Below, piece by piece: positions 33,664-45,663 of a DNA stretch of 64,000 nt. A program made the translations under genes and the position numbers. The first letter of the stretch is position 1; every line of letters starts with the position of its first letter. Origin of the DNA: Dillenia suffruticosa (Eukaryota; Streptophyta; Magnoliopsida; Dilleniales; Dilleniaceae); assembly GCA_033439265.1 (NCBI GenBank), contig JAVTVX010000010.1, positions 7,440,001 through 7,504,000 on the forward strand, in the 5' to 3' direction. The notes below the pieces were generated by a model. It saw nothing but the letters and a program-made list of their open reading frames with translations. It searched no databases and was not told where the DNA came from.

Positions 33664-36600
33664 GCTAAATAGTAAACAAATCGGGATACTATTTCCTAAT
33701 AGCCTCCTCGTGCTCCTAGGTCTCCTCCTCGACCTGGTCACTTCTTTACAAAACTCTAATCAATGAAACTTCCTTGCTCCGCAGTTTTCTGACCTGCCGA
33801 TCTAGAATGGTTACGGGTTGAACTGGAAGACTAAGGTCCTCTCGTAATTCAACAGGCTGAGATTCAAGTCCATGACAAGGATCGGCCAAGTGCTTTCTGA
33901 GTACTGAGACATGGAAAACGTCGTGAATACAGGATAGTTCATCTGACAGCTCCAATCTGTATGCCATACTCCCAACCCTCTCAAGGATACGGAAGGACCC
34001 AATATATTTGGGACACAACTAGCCCTGCTGCCTGAACCGTATAACTCCTTTTCAAGAAGATATCTTCAAGAAAACCATATCTCCAGTGGTAAACTCAAGA
34101 GGTCGCCGCCTACGATCTGCATATGCCTTCTGTCTGTCCTGGGTGGTTTTCATCCTTTTACGGATGACCTTAACTTTATCTTTCGTTTCCTTAATTAACT
34201 CAACACTGCTGAGACGTCGCTTTCCGACCTCATCCCAACATATCGGGATGTGGCACTTCCTGCCATACAGTGCCTCATATGGAGGCATCCCTATACTGGT
34301 CTGATAGCTATTATTATATACAAATTCGACCAGTGGAAGGTGTCGATCCCAACAACCCTGGAAATCCATCACACATGCTCTCAGCATGTCCTCAAGGGTC
34401 TGAATGATCCTCTCTAACTGACTATTTATCTGCGGATGATAGGTCGTACTAAAATTCAGACTTGTGTTCAATGCCTCCTGTAACTTGGGCCAAAACCTGG
34501 AAGTGACTCTCGGGTCCCTGTCTGATACTATGGACATAGGAATACCATGCAGCCTAACTATCGTATCAATGTAAAGACGTGTCAAGGTCTCCAAAGGATA
34601 GTCGCTGCGAATAGGAAGAAAATGCACGAACTTGGTGAGTCGATCTACAATCACCCAAATGGCATTATGTCGTGATGAAGTCCGTGGTAGCCCTGTCACA
34701 AAATCCATAATAATGTGATCCCACTTCCACTCAGGAATGGGTAAGGGCTGTAATGTACCAGTCGACCGTTGATGCGCGGCCTTTACCTGCTGGCAAACTA
34801 AACACCTAGTCACAAAATCCGCGATTTCCTGTTTCATGTCAGGCCACCAATAACTATCCCGAATGGATCGATACATCTTGGTACCACTCGGATGCAATGC
34901 ATAAGCGGAGGAGTGTTCCTCATCAAGTATGGCCTTGCGGAGATCTGAATTAGCAGGAATACAAACCCGCTCCTTCAACACTATCAAACCATCTCCTCGG
35001 ATCCTATAGTCTCCGCCCTCAACTCTGCGGACTCTATCTGCAATACTCTGAATCTCTTCATCTGTACTCTGCAGCTCTCGGATACGGTCAAACAAAGTCA
35101 GTCTGACCTCAAATCTGGTTAGTAAGCCTCCCTGATCATCACTAGTCAAACTGACTCCCAAGGCTTAGAGTCCCACTAAACAAGAAAGGCAGGTTTTCTC
35201 TGTCGACTGTGAGGATGATGCTGACTTCCGACTCAAGGCATCTACTACAACATTCATCTTGCCCAAATGATAGTCAATATGAGATCATAATCTTTGAGAA
35301 ACTCTAATCATATTCTCTGTCTCAAATTCAGCTCCTTTAGGGTAAATAAATATTTCAAACTCCTATGATCTGTAAATACCTTGCAGATCACCCCATAAAA
35401 ATAATAACGACATATTTTCAATGCGAAGACTATGGCTGCCAACTCTAAATCATGTGTCGGGTAATTAACCTCGTGTTTTTTCAGCTGTCGCGAGACATAT
35501 GCAATAACCCGACTATCTTGTATCAGAACACAACCCAATCCTTGTCGGCTAATATCACTGTACACTGTATACTCCCGACTATTAGTAGGAATGGCTAAAA
35601 TAGGAGTAGATGTCAACCGTTATTTGAGCTCCTGAAAGCTCGCCTCAAAACTGTCATTCCAAACAAACTTGACCTCTTTTCGGGTCAATTTAAATAACGG
35701 AGCGGCTACCCGGGTGAATCTTTCTACAAATTGACGATAATACCCAGCTAAATCGAGAAAATTATGGATCTCAATAATTATTTGTGGCTGGTCCCACTTC
35801 AGTATAGTCTCAACCTTTCACGAATCAACATAAATACTATCCGCGGAAACAATGTGCCTCAAAAATCCTATCTGTCTCAGTCAAAATTCACATTTCGAGA
35901 ATTTGGCATATAGTTGCTTCTCACGGAGTATCTGTAATACCACCCGAATGTGCTGAACATGATCTTCATCACTCCGTGAATACACCAAAATGTCATCGAT
36001 AAATATGATGACAAACCGATCCAAGAAATCATGGAAGACTCGGTTCATTAAATCCATAAAAGCAGTTGGGGTATTAGTCAACCCAAACGGTATGACTAAA
36101 AACTCATAGTGGGCGAATCGAGTGCGAAAAGCTGTCTTCGGCACATTTTCAGCCCGAATCCTCAACTGATGATAACCCGAACGGAGATCAATCTTTGAGA
36201 AAACCGTAGCTCTCTGCAGTTGATCAAATAAATCATCCATACGTGGTACGGAATATCTGTTTTTGATTGTGGCTTTGTTCAACTGCCTGTAATCCACACA
36301 AAACCGAAGTGTACCATCTTTTTTCTTTACAAATAACACCGGAGTACCCCAAGATGAAGTGTTCGGACGAATAAACCCCTTATCTAGGAGTTCCTACAAC
36401 CGAATCTTAAGCTCTTTTAGTTTCGTAGGCGCCTTTCTATACGGCGGTATAGAAATAGGATTGGTCCCCGGTACTAGATCAATCTCGAAATCGAACTCCC
36501 GAACTGATAGTAATCCAGGAAACTCCTCAGGGAATACCTCTGGAAACTCTTGTACCATAAGGATATCTTCAAATCTCGGTCCCTCAACGGTGGTGTTGAC

Positions 36601-37041
36601 GACACAAGCCAGATAAGTCGCACTACCACGGCGTACCAAGCATCTGGCCTTCATAACAGATATAATACAGCGGGGCAATACTTGTCTCTTGCCCCGAAAT
36701 ACTAATGGTGACTGTACGGACCTCCGAAACTCAACCTCCTTCGTGAAACAATCCATGGAAGTCCAGTGTAAACTCAGCTAATCCATTCCTAGGATGGCAT
36801 CAAAATCCGTGATAGGAAGTAGAATCAGATCTATCTCTAATACCGCATCCCCAATACCGACCTCACAGCCCCTATAGACTGTATCTCGAATGATATGATT
36901 GTCAAGAGGAGTGACTACCATAATCTTCTCACCAAGTGGCGAGAGAGGTCTATCAGAATGACGAGCGAACGTGTTGCTCACATATGAAAAATTCGACCCG
37001 GTATCTATAAGAATACGATCGTCGATACCAAATATTCGCAC
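33664..37041 (-). pseudogene. Gypsy pol, decayed (PR-RT-RH-INT-chromodomain)
   Basis: Protease reads LIDTGSNFSYVS near 37005. The RT block is well preserved (35881-36339: [35 protein letters not shown], catalytic FIDDILVYS near 36000). RNase H follows at 35308-35616 ([22 protein letters not shown]). Integrase is the longest open piece (34052-35161), with the HHCC region and the core residues in MDFVTGLPR, SDRDPRVTSRFW and INSQLERIIQTLED. The C-terminal module has HDVFHVSVLRKHL near 33900 and then a chromodomain (IRVL, stop, RSDQVEEET, stop, EHEEAIRK) ending at 33664. Both stops sit where Trp is expected, consistent with TGG to TAG decay. Frames change several times, so no full polyprotein is possible. 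Confidence 0.9.
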
Positions 37042-37435
37042 GGTACCTAAAGATAGGAAAAAGATTAAAGATATTTAGAATGCGAAGAAAAATAGACATA
37101 TTCATATATATATCAAGCTAGTTAAGTTTCTTAAACTTTAACTAGTCAAAACTGTACATCGATATCATGATATACAAAATACTCATACAGAAAGTACAAC
37201 AAAAGTACTATACTGAGAGATCTACGGGAGGATTACCCATAATAACATCAAGGTTTGCCTGCGCGTCCTCCTGCGTCATCACAAACACACGAGACTGGGC
37301 CCTAGGCTGCTGTCACGACGGTCCTGGCATTATATTACTCCTGGTTATAGTCCAAGAAGCTGTAAGAGTTGAGTGCACAGGTGCCCCCTGCTGGCCTGTG
37401 CCAGAAGTACCAATACGAACCCATAAAGTCTGTCC

Positions 37436-39264
37436 TTAACTCAAATCTTGGCAAGTACTCTTAAAGTGACCTTGCTTCCTACACTGGTAGTAAGTAACCG
37501 ATACTGTACATGCCCCATATGCATGGTGGTTGCTGCATCTATGGCAGAAAGACTGTCTCTGTATAGTAGACTGTGAAGAGACACTAGGGGCTGATACCCC
37601 AAAACCCTGTGGTCGAGGTCCCTGTCCCAGTCCTACTGGTCTGAAACTAGAAGAACCTCTGGGATGTCCAAAACCCCTACCCCTCTTCGAAGACTGTCTA
37701 CCCTGTGACTCAGCATTCCTCTTTTGGTGACTCTCTCTCTGTCTAGCCTCAGCTCGGACAATCTCCTCTGCCTGATACGCTGAATCAATCACTTTTGATA
37801 GTGTAAATGAGGGAGTCACTGTCATATACTTCCTGATACTTAATTAGAGGTCATCTTCAAACTTGAACCTCATCTGAGCTGGTGTAACCATGTCGGGGTT
37901 AAAGGCTACTAGTCGTCTGAGCTCAATCTAGTACTCTGAGAGTGATCTAGTCCCCTGGCGTAAGTACAGAAACTCTGTCCTCATATGGTCCTGCTGGAAC
38001 GGAGTGAAGTACCTGCGGTCAAACTCGCGTAAAAAGTCCTCCCACCGCAGGGTCTGTGTAGCACTATCACGGATAGTCTCCTACCATGAGAGGGCATCTC
38101 CGTCAAGGAGTCTCTCAGCAACTCTCAATCTGATCTCCTCTATCAACCCCAGATCAGTAAGGATCCTGCGAGTCCTGTTGATCCAGTGCTTCGCCGCTAC
38201 GGCATTACTAGATTCTGAAAAGTCTGTGCATCTGAGCTGCCGAGACTCTGCTGGTCTGAAACTATAAGAACCTCCGGGATGTCCAAAACCCCTACCCCTC
38301 TTCGAAGACTGTCTACCCTGTAACCCAGTTTTCATCTTTTGGTGACTCTCTCTTTTCTAGCCTCAGCTCAGACAATCTCCTCTACCCGATACGCTGAATC
38401 AATCACCTTTGATAGTGTAAAAGAGGGAGTCACTGTCATATACTTCCTGATACTCAATTAGAGGCCATCTTCAAACTTGAATCTCATCTGAGCTGGTGTA
38501 ACCATGTCGGGGATAAAGGCCGCTAGTCATCTGAGCTCAATCTCGTACTCTAAGACTGATCTAGTCCCCTGGCGTAAGTGCAGAAACTCTGTCCTCATAT
38601 GGTCTTGCTGGAACGGAGTGAAATACCTGCGGTCAAACTCGCGTAAAAAGTTCTCCTACCATAAGGTCTGTGTAGCACTATCACGGATAGCCTCCCACTA
38701 TGAGAGGGCATCTCCGTCAAGGAGTCTCTCAGCAACTCTCAACCTGATCTCCTCTATCAATCCCAGATCAGCAAGGATCCTGCGAGTCCTGTTGATCCAG
38801 TGTTTCGCCGCTACAGCATCACTAGATTCTGAAAAGTCTGTGCATCCGAGCTGTCGAGACTCTTTCACCAACTGAGTAAGCTCATGGATGCGCCTCAAAA
38901 TAACCGATGTCTCATCAGTTAGAGTAGAAACAGAAGGACCGGCCACCGAAGGAGGAATCGGTATCGTAGGTGCAAGTACGGCCGCAGGTATGGCCGCAGG
39001 TGTGGTCGCTGGAGTCTGTAGTGGAGGTGGTGGCATCTGCACCCCATATATATTGTACCACTTCTGCCACTGCCTCAAGGCGTCGAGTAGTGGTGGAGGA
39101 ATCTCGGCTGTAACAGCCGGCGGAGGTGCTGGGGGTGGCACTGGTGAAGGTGCATAAGTAGAGGAAGCATCCTCTAGTACTCGTGGAGCCTCAAGTACCC
39201 TAGAAACTTCAGGCTCTGAGGGACTCTCCGGTGGTGTACCGCACCTACCACGTCTAGGCGGCAT
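37436..39264 (-). pseudogene. Gypsy gag with internal duplication, decayed
   Basis: Begins with MPPRRGRCGTPPESPSEP at 39264, followed by a Pro/Ala-rich N-terminus, the capsid-like block (QLGCTDFSESSDAVAAKHW, RRILADLGLIEEIRLRVAER) and, towards 37440, a knuckle region with CRKQGHFKSTC whose first Cys is replaced by Tyr. The middle is present twice because of a tandem duplication of about 615 bp (37636-38865), so the capsid and linker modules appear in the order capsid, linker, capsid, linker. Stops and an indel between the copies break the frame. Confidence 0.85.
37636..38865 (-). repeat. 615-bp tandem duplication inside gag
   Basis: 37636-38250 and 38251-38865 are adjacent direct copies starting at 'ctggtctgaaacta'. 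The unit of 615 bp is a multiple of three, so it added about 205 codons in frame when it arose. The copies now differ at scattered positions and by at least one single-base indel. Confidence 0.9.
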
Positions 39265-39538
39265 AGTCCTGCAAGGTGAGCATCGTTTCATTAGATAAAA
39301 GCAAGGATTAGGGTTAGTTAGTAACTAACACCCTAAAAAAATTGAGTTACGAATCAAGACATATGAATGCGAAATAATAGGATAAGTGCATCATATATCT
39401 TACCCTCTACAATAGATGAACTTATAAACCTATGACTAAGTATGAGATTTTATATGACTGTATGAAACTCTTTAATGCATTGAGAACTTTTAATATACTT
39501 GGGAAGACTTTTACTACTATCATTTTTCTAATCTAGAC

Positions 39539-39550
39539 GCTCTGATACCA
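39539..39550 (-). other. Primer-binding site of Tekay-like element 1
   Basis: Minus-strand TGGTATCAGAGC, an exact match to the usual plant tRNA-iMet site, 7 bp from the LTR edge at 39558. Confidence 0.9.
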
Positions 39551-39557
39551 ATAAAAC

Positions 39558-41608
39558 TGTCACACCTCAAACCGGGTTCGTGAGCAGCCGCCCGTTACCC
39601 TGAATGCCGGCTATATTTTTATAAAAAATCAGACAGAATCTCCCCATATTTCGGAGGTCTTCCATGTACAATTTGACCTATATATTCAAAATCAACATGT
39701 CAAATAAACAAACGGTCATCCCGACTTCTCCAAAATCAACAAATCCCACCGCAAACATCCAAAACAACGCAAGGCTATAAAATTTCTAGCAATTCTAACC
39801 ACAAAACTCTACTATCATGCCCAACTAGAGTATAAGTAGCGGTCACACCGAGCGGTCTTAAATATTTTTTATAAAATGTACAACAAATTTCCCACGTTAA
39901 CATTTCAAATATTTACAAGTGTCTCAATGCAAATAAAATGAGTCTATACGAGAGTTTCACGAATAAATATCCATTATTCATACAGTTATCCCATAAATAT
40001 ATATACGGCTAACTACGGAGCTCAATATCAAGACCTCGTAGGGTCGAAATAAAGTAAAAAACTCATCTTTCAAATTTAACTTAAAGCTCACCGTAGTAAA
40101 TACCAAATCTACCGAAACTATCAAAAATTTTTAGAACCTTTAACATTGCTCTATTACAATAATCCTGTTTGAGAAAAGAGAATAGAGGTGTGAGTATCAA
40201 GGAAGATACCCAGTGAATGAGGGGGGATAATATCAAGTATAAATAGTGTGAGTGAACTATTGGAGTGTTAAATAACATATAATTTGTAACGAAACATAAT
40301 ATGTGTCGAAATATGAACTCATTTAATAAATCACACGATATCATACATATATGCATCCATATCAAACATCTTTTTCAGAAAATCCTGGGGTCCCATAAAA
40401 AACACTTCCGTCTCAGATTGGCCAAAACCCAGACGAAAGCCCGTCAAGGGTTTTTCTATCATGTTTCAAAACATACCCCCTTTCTTGGCGTTGGGTCATG
40501 CCTCACCAGGGTGCAACCGGATATAGCCCGACCTACTGCGGAGGAAGACATGTCTGTCTCTCTTGCCAAATATAATACAACCCTCATCCACGTTGCCTCG
40601 TCGGGTCACGTCGTGGGAAGAATGACTATAGCCATTAATCATGCACAAGTACCAATCATTTCGCAAACATCACATAACTAGCAGGCATCCAACCCGTATA
40701 GTTTATCAAAACATTTCAAATTCGTGTGTCAATATATTTCATCAAATCATTTTAAATCAACATGCCAATGTAATGGTAGAGTAGAAAACATTTTAGTTCT
40801 CAAATAATAGCACGACATTGATTCATTTCAAACCATGGATGCATAGTCATCGGAAGTATAAATTTACGACACTCCAAATATCACAAAACAAATTTTGAAA
40901 TTTAATACCATACGTCGAGTCAATGTATATCGAAAGCATGTTTTATTAAAAATACGATAGAAAAACAAGTTCACTATTTTTTTCAAGAGATTAGGGTCTC
41001 ACTCACCTTTCTAGAGAGGGTGGTCACTCCCTATTTTTAAAACAAATCCAATCTGACTTCTCGAATCTCTCAAAAGATTTCGCTAATCAAATCATCACAA
41101 TTTAATATCAAATAAAAGTCTAATAAGAGATTTTTCATTTTTCTTTCCAATTTAATACAACCTTAAATTACACAATATCCTTTCTAAATTCTCATTTCAT
41201 CAATTTTGAATCATTGGCTCACCAATGATCAAATTTCCAATAATTCTCATTTTTTTTAATTTTTCTCGAATTTAACATATTTCAGAGGTGGTGGTAGAGG
41301 AGAGAGAGAGCGCGCTGTGCGCGCGGCGAAGGGAGAGAGAGAGCGATAGCGAGAGGGAGAAAGGGAGAGTGAGAGAAGTAGAGAGGGAGAAAAGAAGAAG
41401 AAGATGGTGGTGGTGGTGCACTGCGGAGGATGGCGGCGGATTCGGGAGAGGGAGGGTTGCCGATCGCGGGAAGGGGAAGAGGTGGAGAGAGAGAGAGAGA
41501 GAGGAAGAGAGAGAGAGAGAGAGAGAGAGATTAGGGCTAAAAGCCATTATCTGATTTGGGGGTGCTGCGTTTTGGCTCGAAACGCAGCACTCCTCTGTTT
41601 TTTTTAAC

Positions 41609-41687
<79 letters not shown>

Positions 41688-41890
41688 TTTATTCATTTTA
41701 CACTAAAATTCACGGATACGACAAAATTTAAAATATATCAAAATTTTAATTTAAATACCCAAAAATCAAAAATCAATATAAATAAATAAAATTTCTCTCC
41801 AGACACAAATATATAGACTGAAAAATATTTATTTATATATATGTTTCGAGAATCGTACACTATTACGGATATCACAGTGTCGATGTTACA
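39558..41890 (-). repeat. 5' LTR of Tekay-like element 1
   Basis: 2333 bp, the partner of 30676-33616. It starts TGTCACACCTCAAACCGGG and ends GATGTTACA. About 660 bp are deleted at 'atttcagag' near 41284 relative to the partner, and it carries an expanded TTA microsatellite. Confidence 0.9.
41609..41682. repeat. (TTA)n microsatellite, about 24 units
   Basis: A pure TTA run in the 5' LTR. The same site in the other LTR (about 33385-33406) has only about seven units. Confidence 0.92.
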
Positions 41891-44554
41891 CAGAGGCTCC
41901 ACCTATCCATCCATGTACATGCACGCATACAATTTGGTCAACACGGCCTTCCAGACAATTTCCAACACCCTTTCATCCATATACAACTAAAAAAATTCAA
42001 ATTAAAAGTCCAAATATCCCATTTGAAACAATAAGTTTTGCAAAATGAGAAATTTAACAAACATAACCAAATTTCACAATGAATAAGTATGGATTTTATC
42101 AATACTTGCCCCTCATCATAGGACAAGTATCGATTAAATTCAAACCAAAAAATTAATACAAAGTTTTTCCTTCCATGGATTACACATCAACCCAAAATAA
42201 ACTCTATACCAATAAATACCTATGCAAATAAGCAAAAATAATTATTCCGTAACTTCCAAGTGAAATCTTTTTATTAAGTATCCTCTGAAAAATATAAAGA
42301 GAGAGGCGAGTATTGGAAATACTCAGCGAGTGGAGTGCAATGGTATTGTGACAATAAATGAGGGATGAATGTGGGGAAGTCAAAACATTTTCATAAACAA
42401 CTCTTTGAATACAAAATAGTCTCAACAAATCAGAATAACTCAAATAAATATGCATCCATAAATTTCAGTCTTCCCAAAATCATGGGGTCCTTCTATGAAA
42501 ACACTTCCGTACCAGATTTGGCAGAACACGGACGAAAGTCCGTCAAGGGGTTTTCATGCCATATATCTCAAAATACCAAAACTCACTTCATTGGCGTTGA
42601 ATCGTGCCTCACTGGGGTGCATCCAGATATAACTCGACATACGGCAAACGGAGTCACATCTGTCTCCCTCGCTAATCTGATCCAACCCTAACCACGTCAT
42701 CCCGTCGGGTTGCTCCATGGGGGAATGACTATAGCCATTAATCTCATGCACCATTTCATTCACAAATATCCAATTCACAATTCAAGTGTCAAAATTTCAA
42801 CAACACAATTTATAAATCGTACCATAACATTCATAATTCAAATATTTCACAATATATGACACACATTAATTTATAAACTCAATCGATGTATTCGCAATTC
42901 AAATTCTCATTTCAGATATCCCACAATCACAAAACAATTCATATAAATCATATAAAAATCATTCAAAATCATTTATAAATAATTTTAAATAATTTACTCA
43001 TTTAACATCACAATGAACCATCGACTCACCTCTTGGGAGGGTAATCACTCCCAATTTCCTAACTAAATAAGAATTATACCTCATTCAGCTCTTCTAAGGC
43101 CTTAACCTAATTTATTGGGTATAATTTGATCATTAAATCATATACCAATACTAGAGAAATCAATTTCTTCTTAATATTTTCACAACTCTAATTTTTCAAT
43201 AAAATTTTTTATCTGCGCAATCATGGGAAAATGTCTATAACTTTCACTACACACATCTAAATAACATGATTCTTATTTCAAATTAAAGATAAGAATAGAT
43301 TTACAACTTTCATGTTCAGACCTTAGACTAATTCAGCCTAGAAGGTATCTCAAAAATGAAGGAAAGACAAGCAACTGCTGCAGGACAGAAACAGAACATT
43401 CTGCACCATACAAATTCTTCGAAAAATCATAACAAATTCAGTTCTTATCCGATTTCAACTACTCATATCTCATTTTCAAGATATGGAAGTCTAGTTTCAT
43501 ATGGAAAAAGCCTAACTTGATTTGCTTTTGTGCAAAGAAAGTTATGCTATAAAGATCACAGCATGCTCATTATGCAAATTCATAAATTTCAGCCCATTGC
43601 ATTCAACTCTAATAACTCCTCTTCATAGTCAATCTAGGCCTAAAATTAAGTAACAATTTTCATTCATCCATTATTCAAATCCCAACTTTTTATTTCAAAA
43701 TTGCAAGACAACTTATTTTTGTTGGTCAGGCAATGCTCTCTACTGCAAATAGTTTTAAAATTGGAAGTAGATGCAGGCAGAAAGAAGGAAGCAAAGACCA
43801 TCAACAACAAAGATTTTCATCAACTTTGCAGAAAGGAAAAGCTGGCAGCTAGAGGCACTCAAGTTCTCCTAAGAACAATTCTCTCATATCAGGATCCAAC
43901 CTCTATTTATATACTATTAACAGTTCTACGGCCAATGATATTTCCAAACCACTAGCAACTTTAAATCTTTGCTAGTACAAAGAACATTTAGGCATTGAGC
44001 ACTCTACTAATATGCACATATTACTACTTTCGTTTTCATAATAAATTGTAGCTTCTCTAAAAGAAACATCCTAATTGAGATTTTTCTAGATATTCAATTA
44101 TAGACGAGTCAATTTTGTATGTAATGGCCTAAAGTCTCAACTCCACTGCAACCTCAATGACTGTGGCAAAACAAAGAACATAAATCATAAAGGATAAGAG
44201 AGAGAAGAGGAGAGAGAGAACAAAATCAAGTAGCAAGTCAAGGAGACAGAAAGCAAAAATCCTAGGTTACAGTTACGGGAAGGGAGAGAAAGAGTAGAGA
44301 GAGAAAGAATACTCACAGATCTTTGCTGCCCGAAGATGGTCGTGATACTCAGTTCGTGGTCGTGCAGAGATGGAGGTGGGAGAGAGAGAAGCCAAAGGAG
44401 AGGGAGAGAGTGAGTGACAAGAGAGAGAGAGATGAGAGTAAAGGAGATGGGTTTGCTTTGGGTGAACAGTAGGGGAAATTGGGAAAGTTGGGAAAGTTAA
44501 ATTAGTGACTTTCCTTTTTATTTTTTACTTTCTCTCTTGTTTTTCGATATTACA
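41891..44554 (-). repeat. LTR of Tekay-like element 2, left end missing or unclear
   Basis: The right edge is set by GATATTACA at 44546-44554, followed by a tract like the one after element 1's LTR. The left edge coincides with the end of element 1. Short ORFs within are not coding. Confidence 0.65.
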
Positions 44555-44603
44555 ATACTTAACCTTCTAAAAAGAAATTTCGTTCTCGACATTTAAAAGA
44601 AAA

Positions 44604-45663
44604 TTACACATTAAAAAGCTGGGGGTGTTGTTTTCGCATCAACTCTTCAGTCTCCCATGTTTCCTCTTCCACTTGATTGCTCATCCACAATACTTTGATC
44701 ATGGGGATTTGTTTACTCCTCAACTACTTAATCTGTCGATCAATAATTTTCACCGGTTGTACCTTAAAACTCAAATTTTCATTCAACTCTACCGGAGGAA
44801 CTTCCAATAAATGCGAGGGATTTGATAAGTACTTTCTCAACATTGAGACGTGAAAAATATCATGGATTCTCTGCAACTCCGGTGGCAATTCTAACTGGTT
44901 TGCCACTTGTCCAATCCTTTCAAGAATTTTGAAGGGACCAATGTATCGAGGGATTAACTTTCCTTGTTTCTGAATTTGGATGATACCCTTCTAAGGAGAG
45001 ACCTTCAAAAATATCATATCTCCCACTTCGAATTCTAAGGGTCTTTTCCTCTTGTCGGCGTAGCTCTTTTGGCGATCTTGAGCCATCTTCATTCTTTCCC
45101 GAAATCAATTTCACTTTTTCTTTAGTGGTCTCAATCATTTCTACACTTTCAATCTTCCTTTCTCCAACCTTATCCCAACATAATGGAGTCTGACACCTCC
45201 TTTCGTAAAGGACTTCATAGAGATGCATCCTTATACTAACTTGATAGCTGTTGTTATAAGTAAATTCGACCAATGGAAGGTATTTATCCCAACTCCCTTG
45301 AAAGTCCATGACACATGCTCTAAGCATGTCTTCTAATGTTTGGATTGTACGCTCAGACTGCCCATTGGTTTTAGGATGAAAAGCAGTGTTGAATTTTAGC
45401 TTAGTCCCTAAGAACTCTTGCAGCTTTGGCCAAAAGCGAGAAGTAAATTGAGGATCACGGTCAGATACAATGGATACTGGAACTCCGTGAAGTCTTATGA
45501 TCTCATCAATGTATAATTTGGCCAATCTTTCTAAGGAATAGGTATTCTGAATCGGCAAAAAGTGAGCCAATTTGGTGAGACGGTCCACAATCACCCAAAT
45601 GGCATCGTGACGTCTTGGAGTACGTGGCAACCCCACAATGAAATCCATAGTAATCCGGTCTAC
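44604..45663 (-). pseudogene. Integrase-chromodomain end of Gypsy pol, truncated
   Basis: The integrase core is open from 45648 ([63 protein letters not shown]), then a frameshift occurs near 45110. The C-terminal part continues with HDIFHVSMLRKYL (near 44850), one stop (44721-44723), and a chromodomain whose aromatic residues are kept: IKVLWMSNQVEEETWETEE followed by LMRKQHPQLF and the natural stop at 44604. The N-terminal break at about 45663 falls inside the integrase. Chromodomains of these elements direct insertion by reading histone marks. Confidence 0.85.

Larger units (their letters stand above)
30676..41890 (-). mobile_element. Tekay/Del-like chromovirus (Ty3/Gypsy), minus strand
   Basis: A complete 11.2-kb element in minus orientation with two LTRs, a tRNA-iMet primer site beside the right LTR, gag, protease, RT-RNase H, integrase and a C-terminal chromodomain remnant. 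The flanking 5-bp repeats are CAAAG (30671-30675) and CAGAG (41891-41895), a target duplication with one change. Stops and a frame-disrupting gag duplication make it non-autonomous. RT and integrase wording places it with chromoviruses of the Tekay/Del type. Confidence 0.9.
41891..45663 (-). mobile_element. Tekay-like chromovirus 2, truncated
   Basis: A second minus-strand chromovirus related to element 1. It keeps most of one LTR (about 41891-44554) and the integrase-chromodomain end of pol, and lacks RT, protease, gag and the other LTR. The LTR shares blocks with element 1, for example 'atgactatagccattaatc' near 42730 and 'atcatggggtcc' near 42480. It abuts element 1 directly, and the left end of its LTR is not recognised. 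Element 1 may have inserted into it. Confidence 0.8.

Noticed and set aside
38888-39157. Gly/Thr-rich 89-codon plus-strand ORF
   Set aside because: Antisense of the Pro/Ala-rich N-terminus of the chromoviral gag.
41556-41789. ORF with a long poly-Ile stretch
   Set aside because: It reads through the (TTA)n microsatellite in an LTR.
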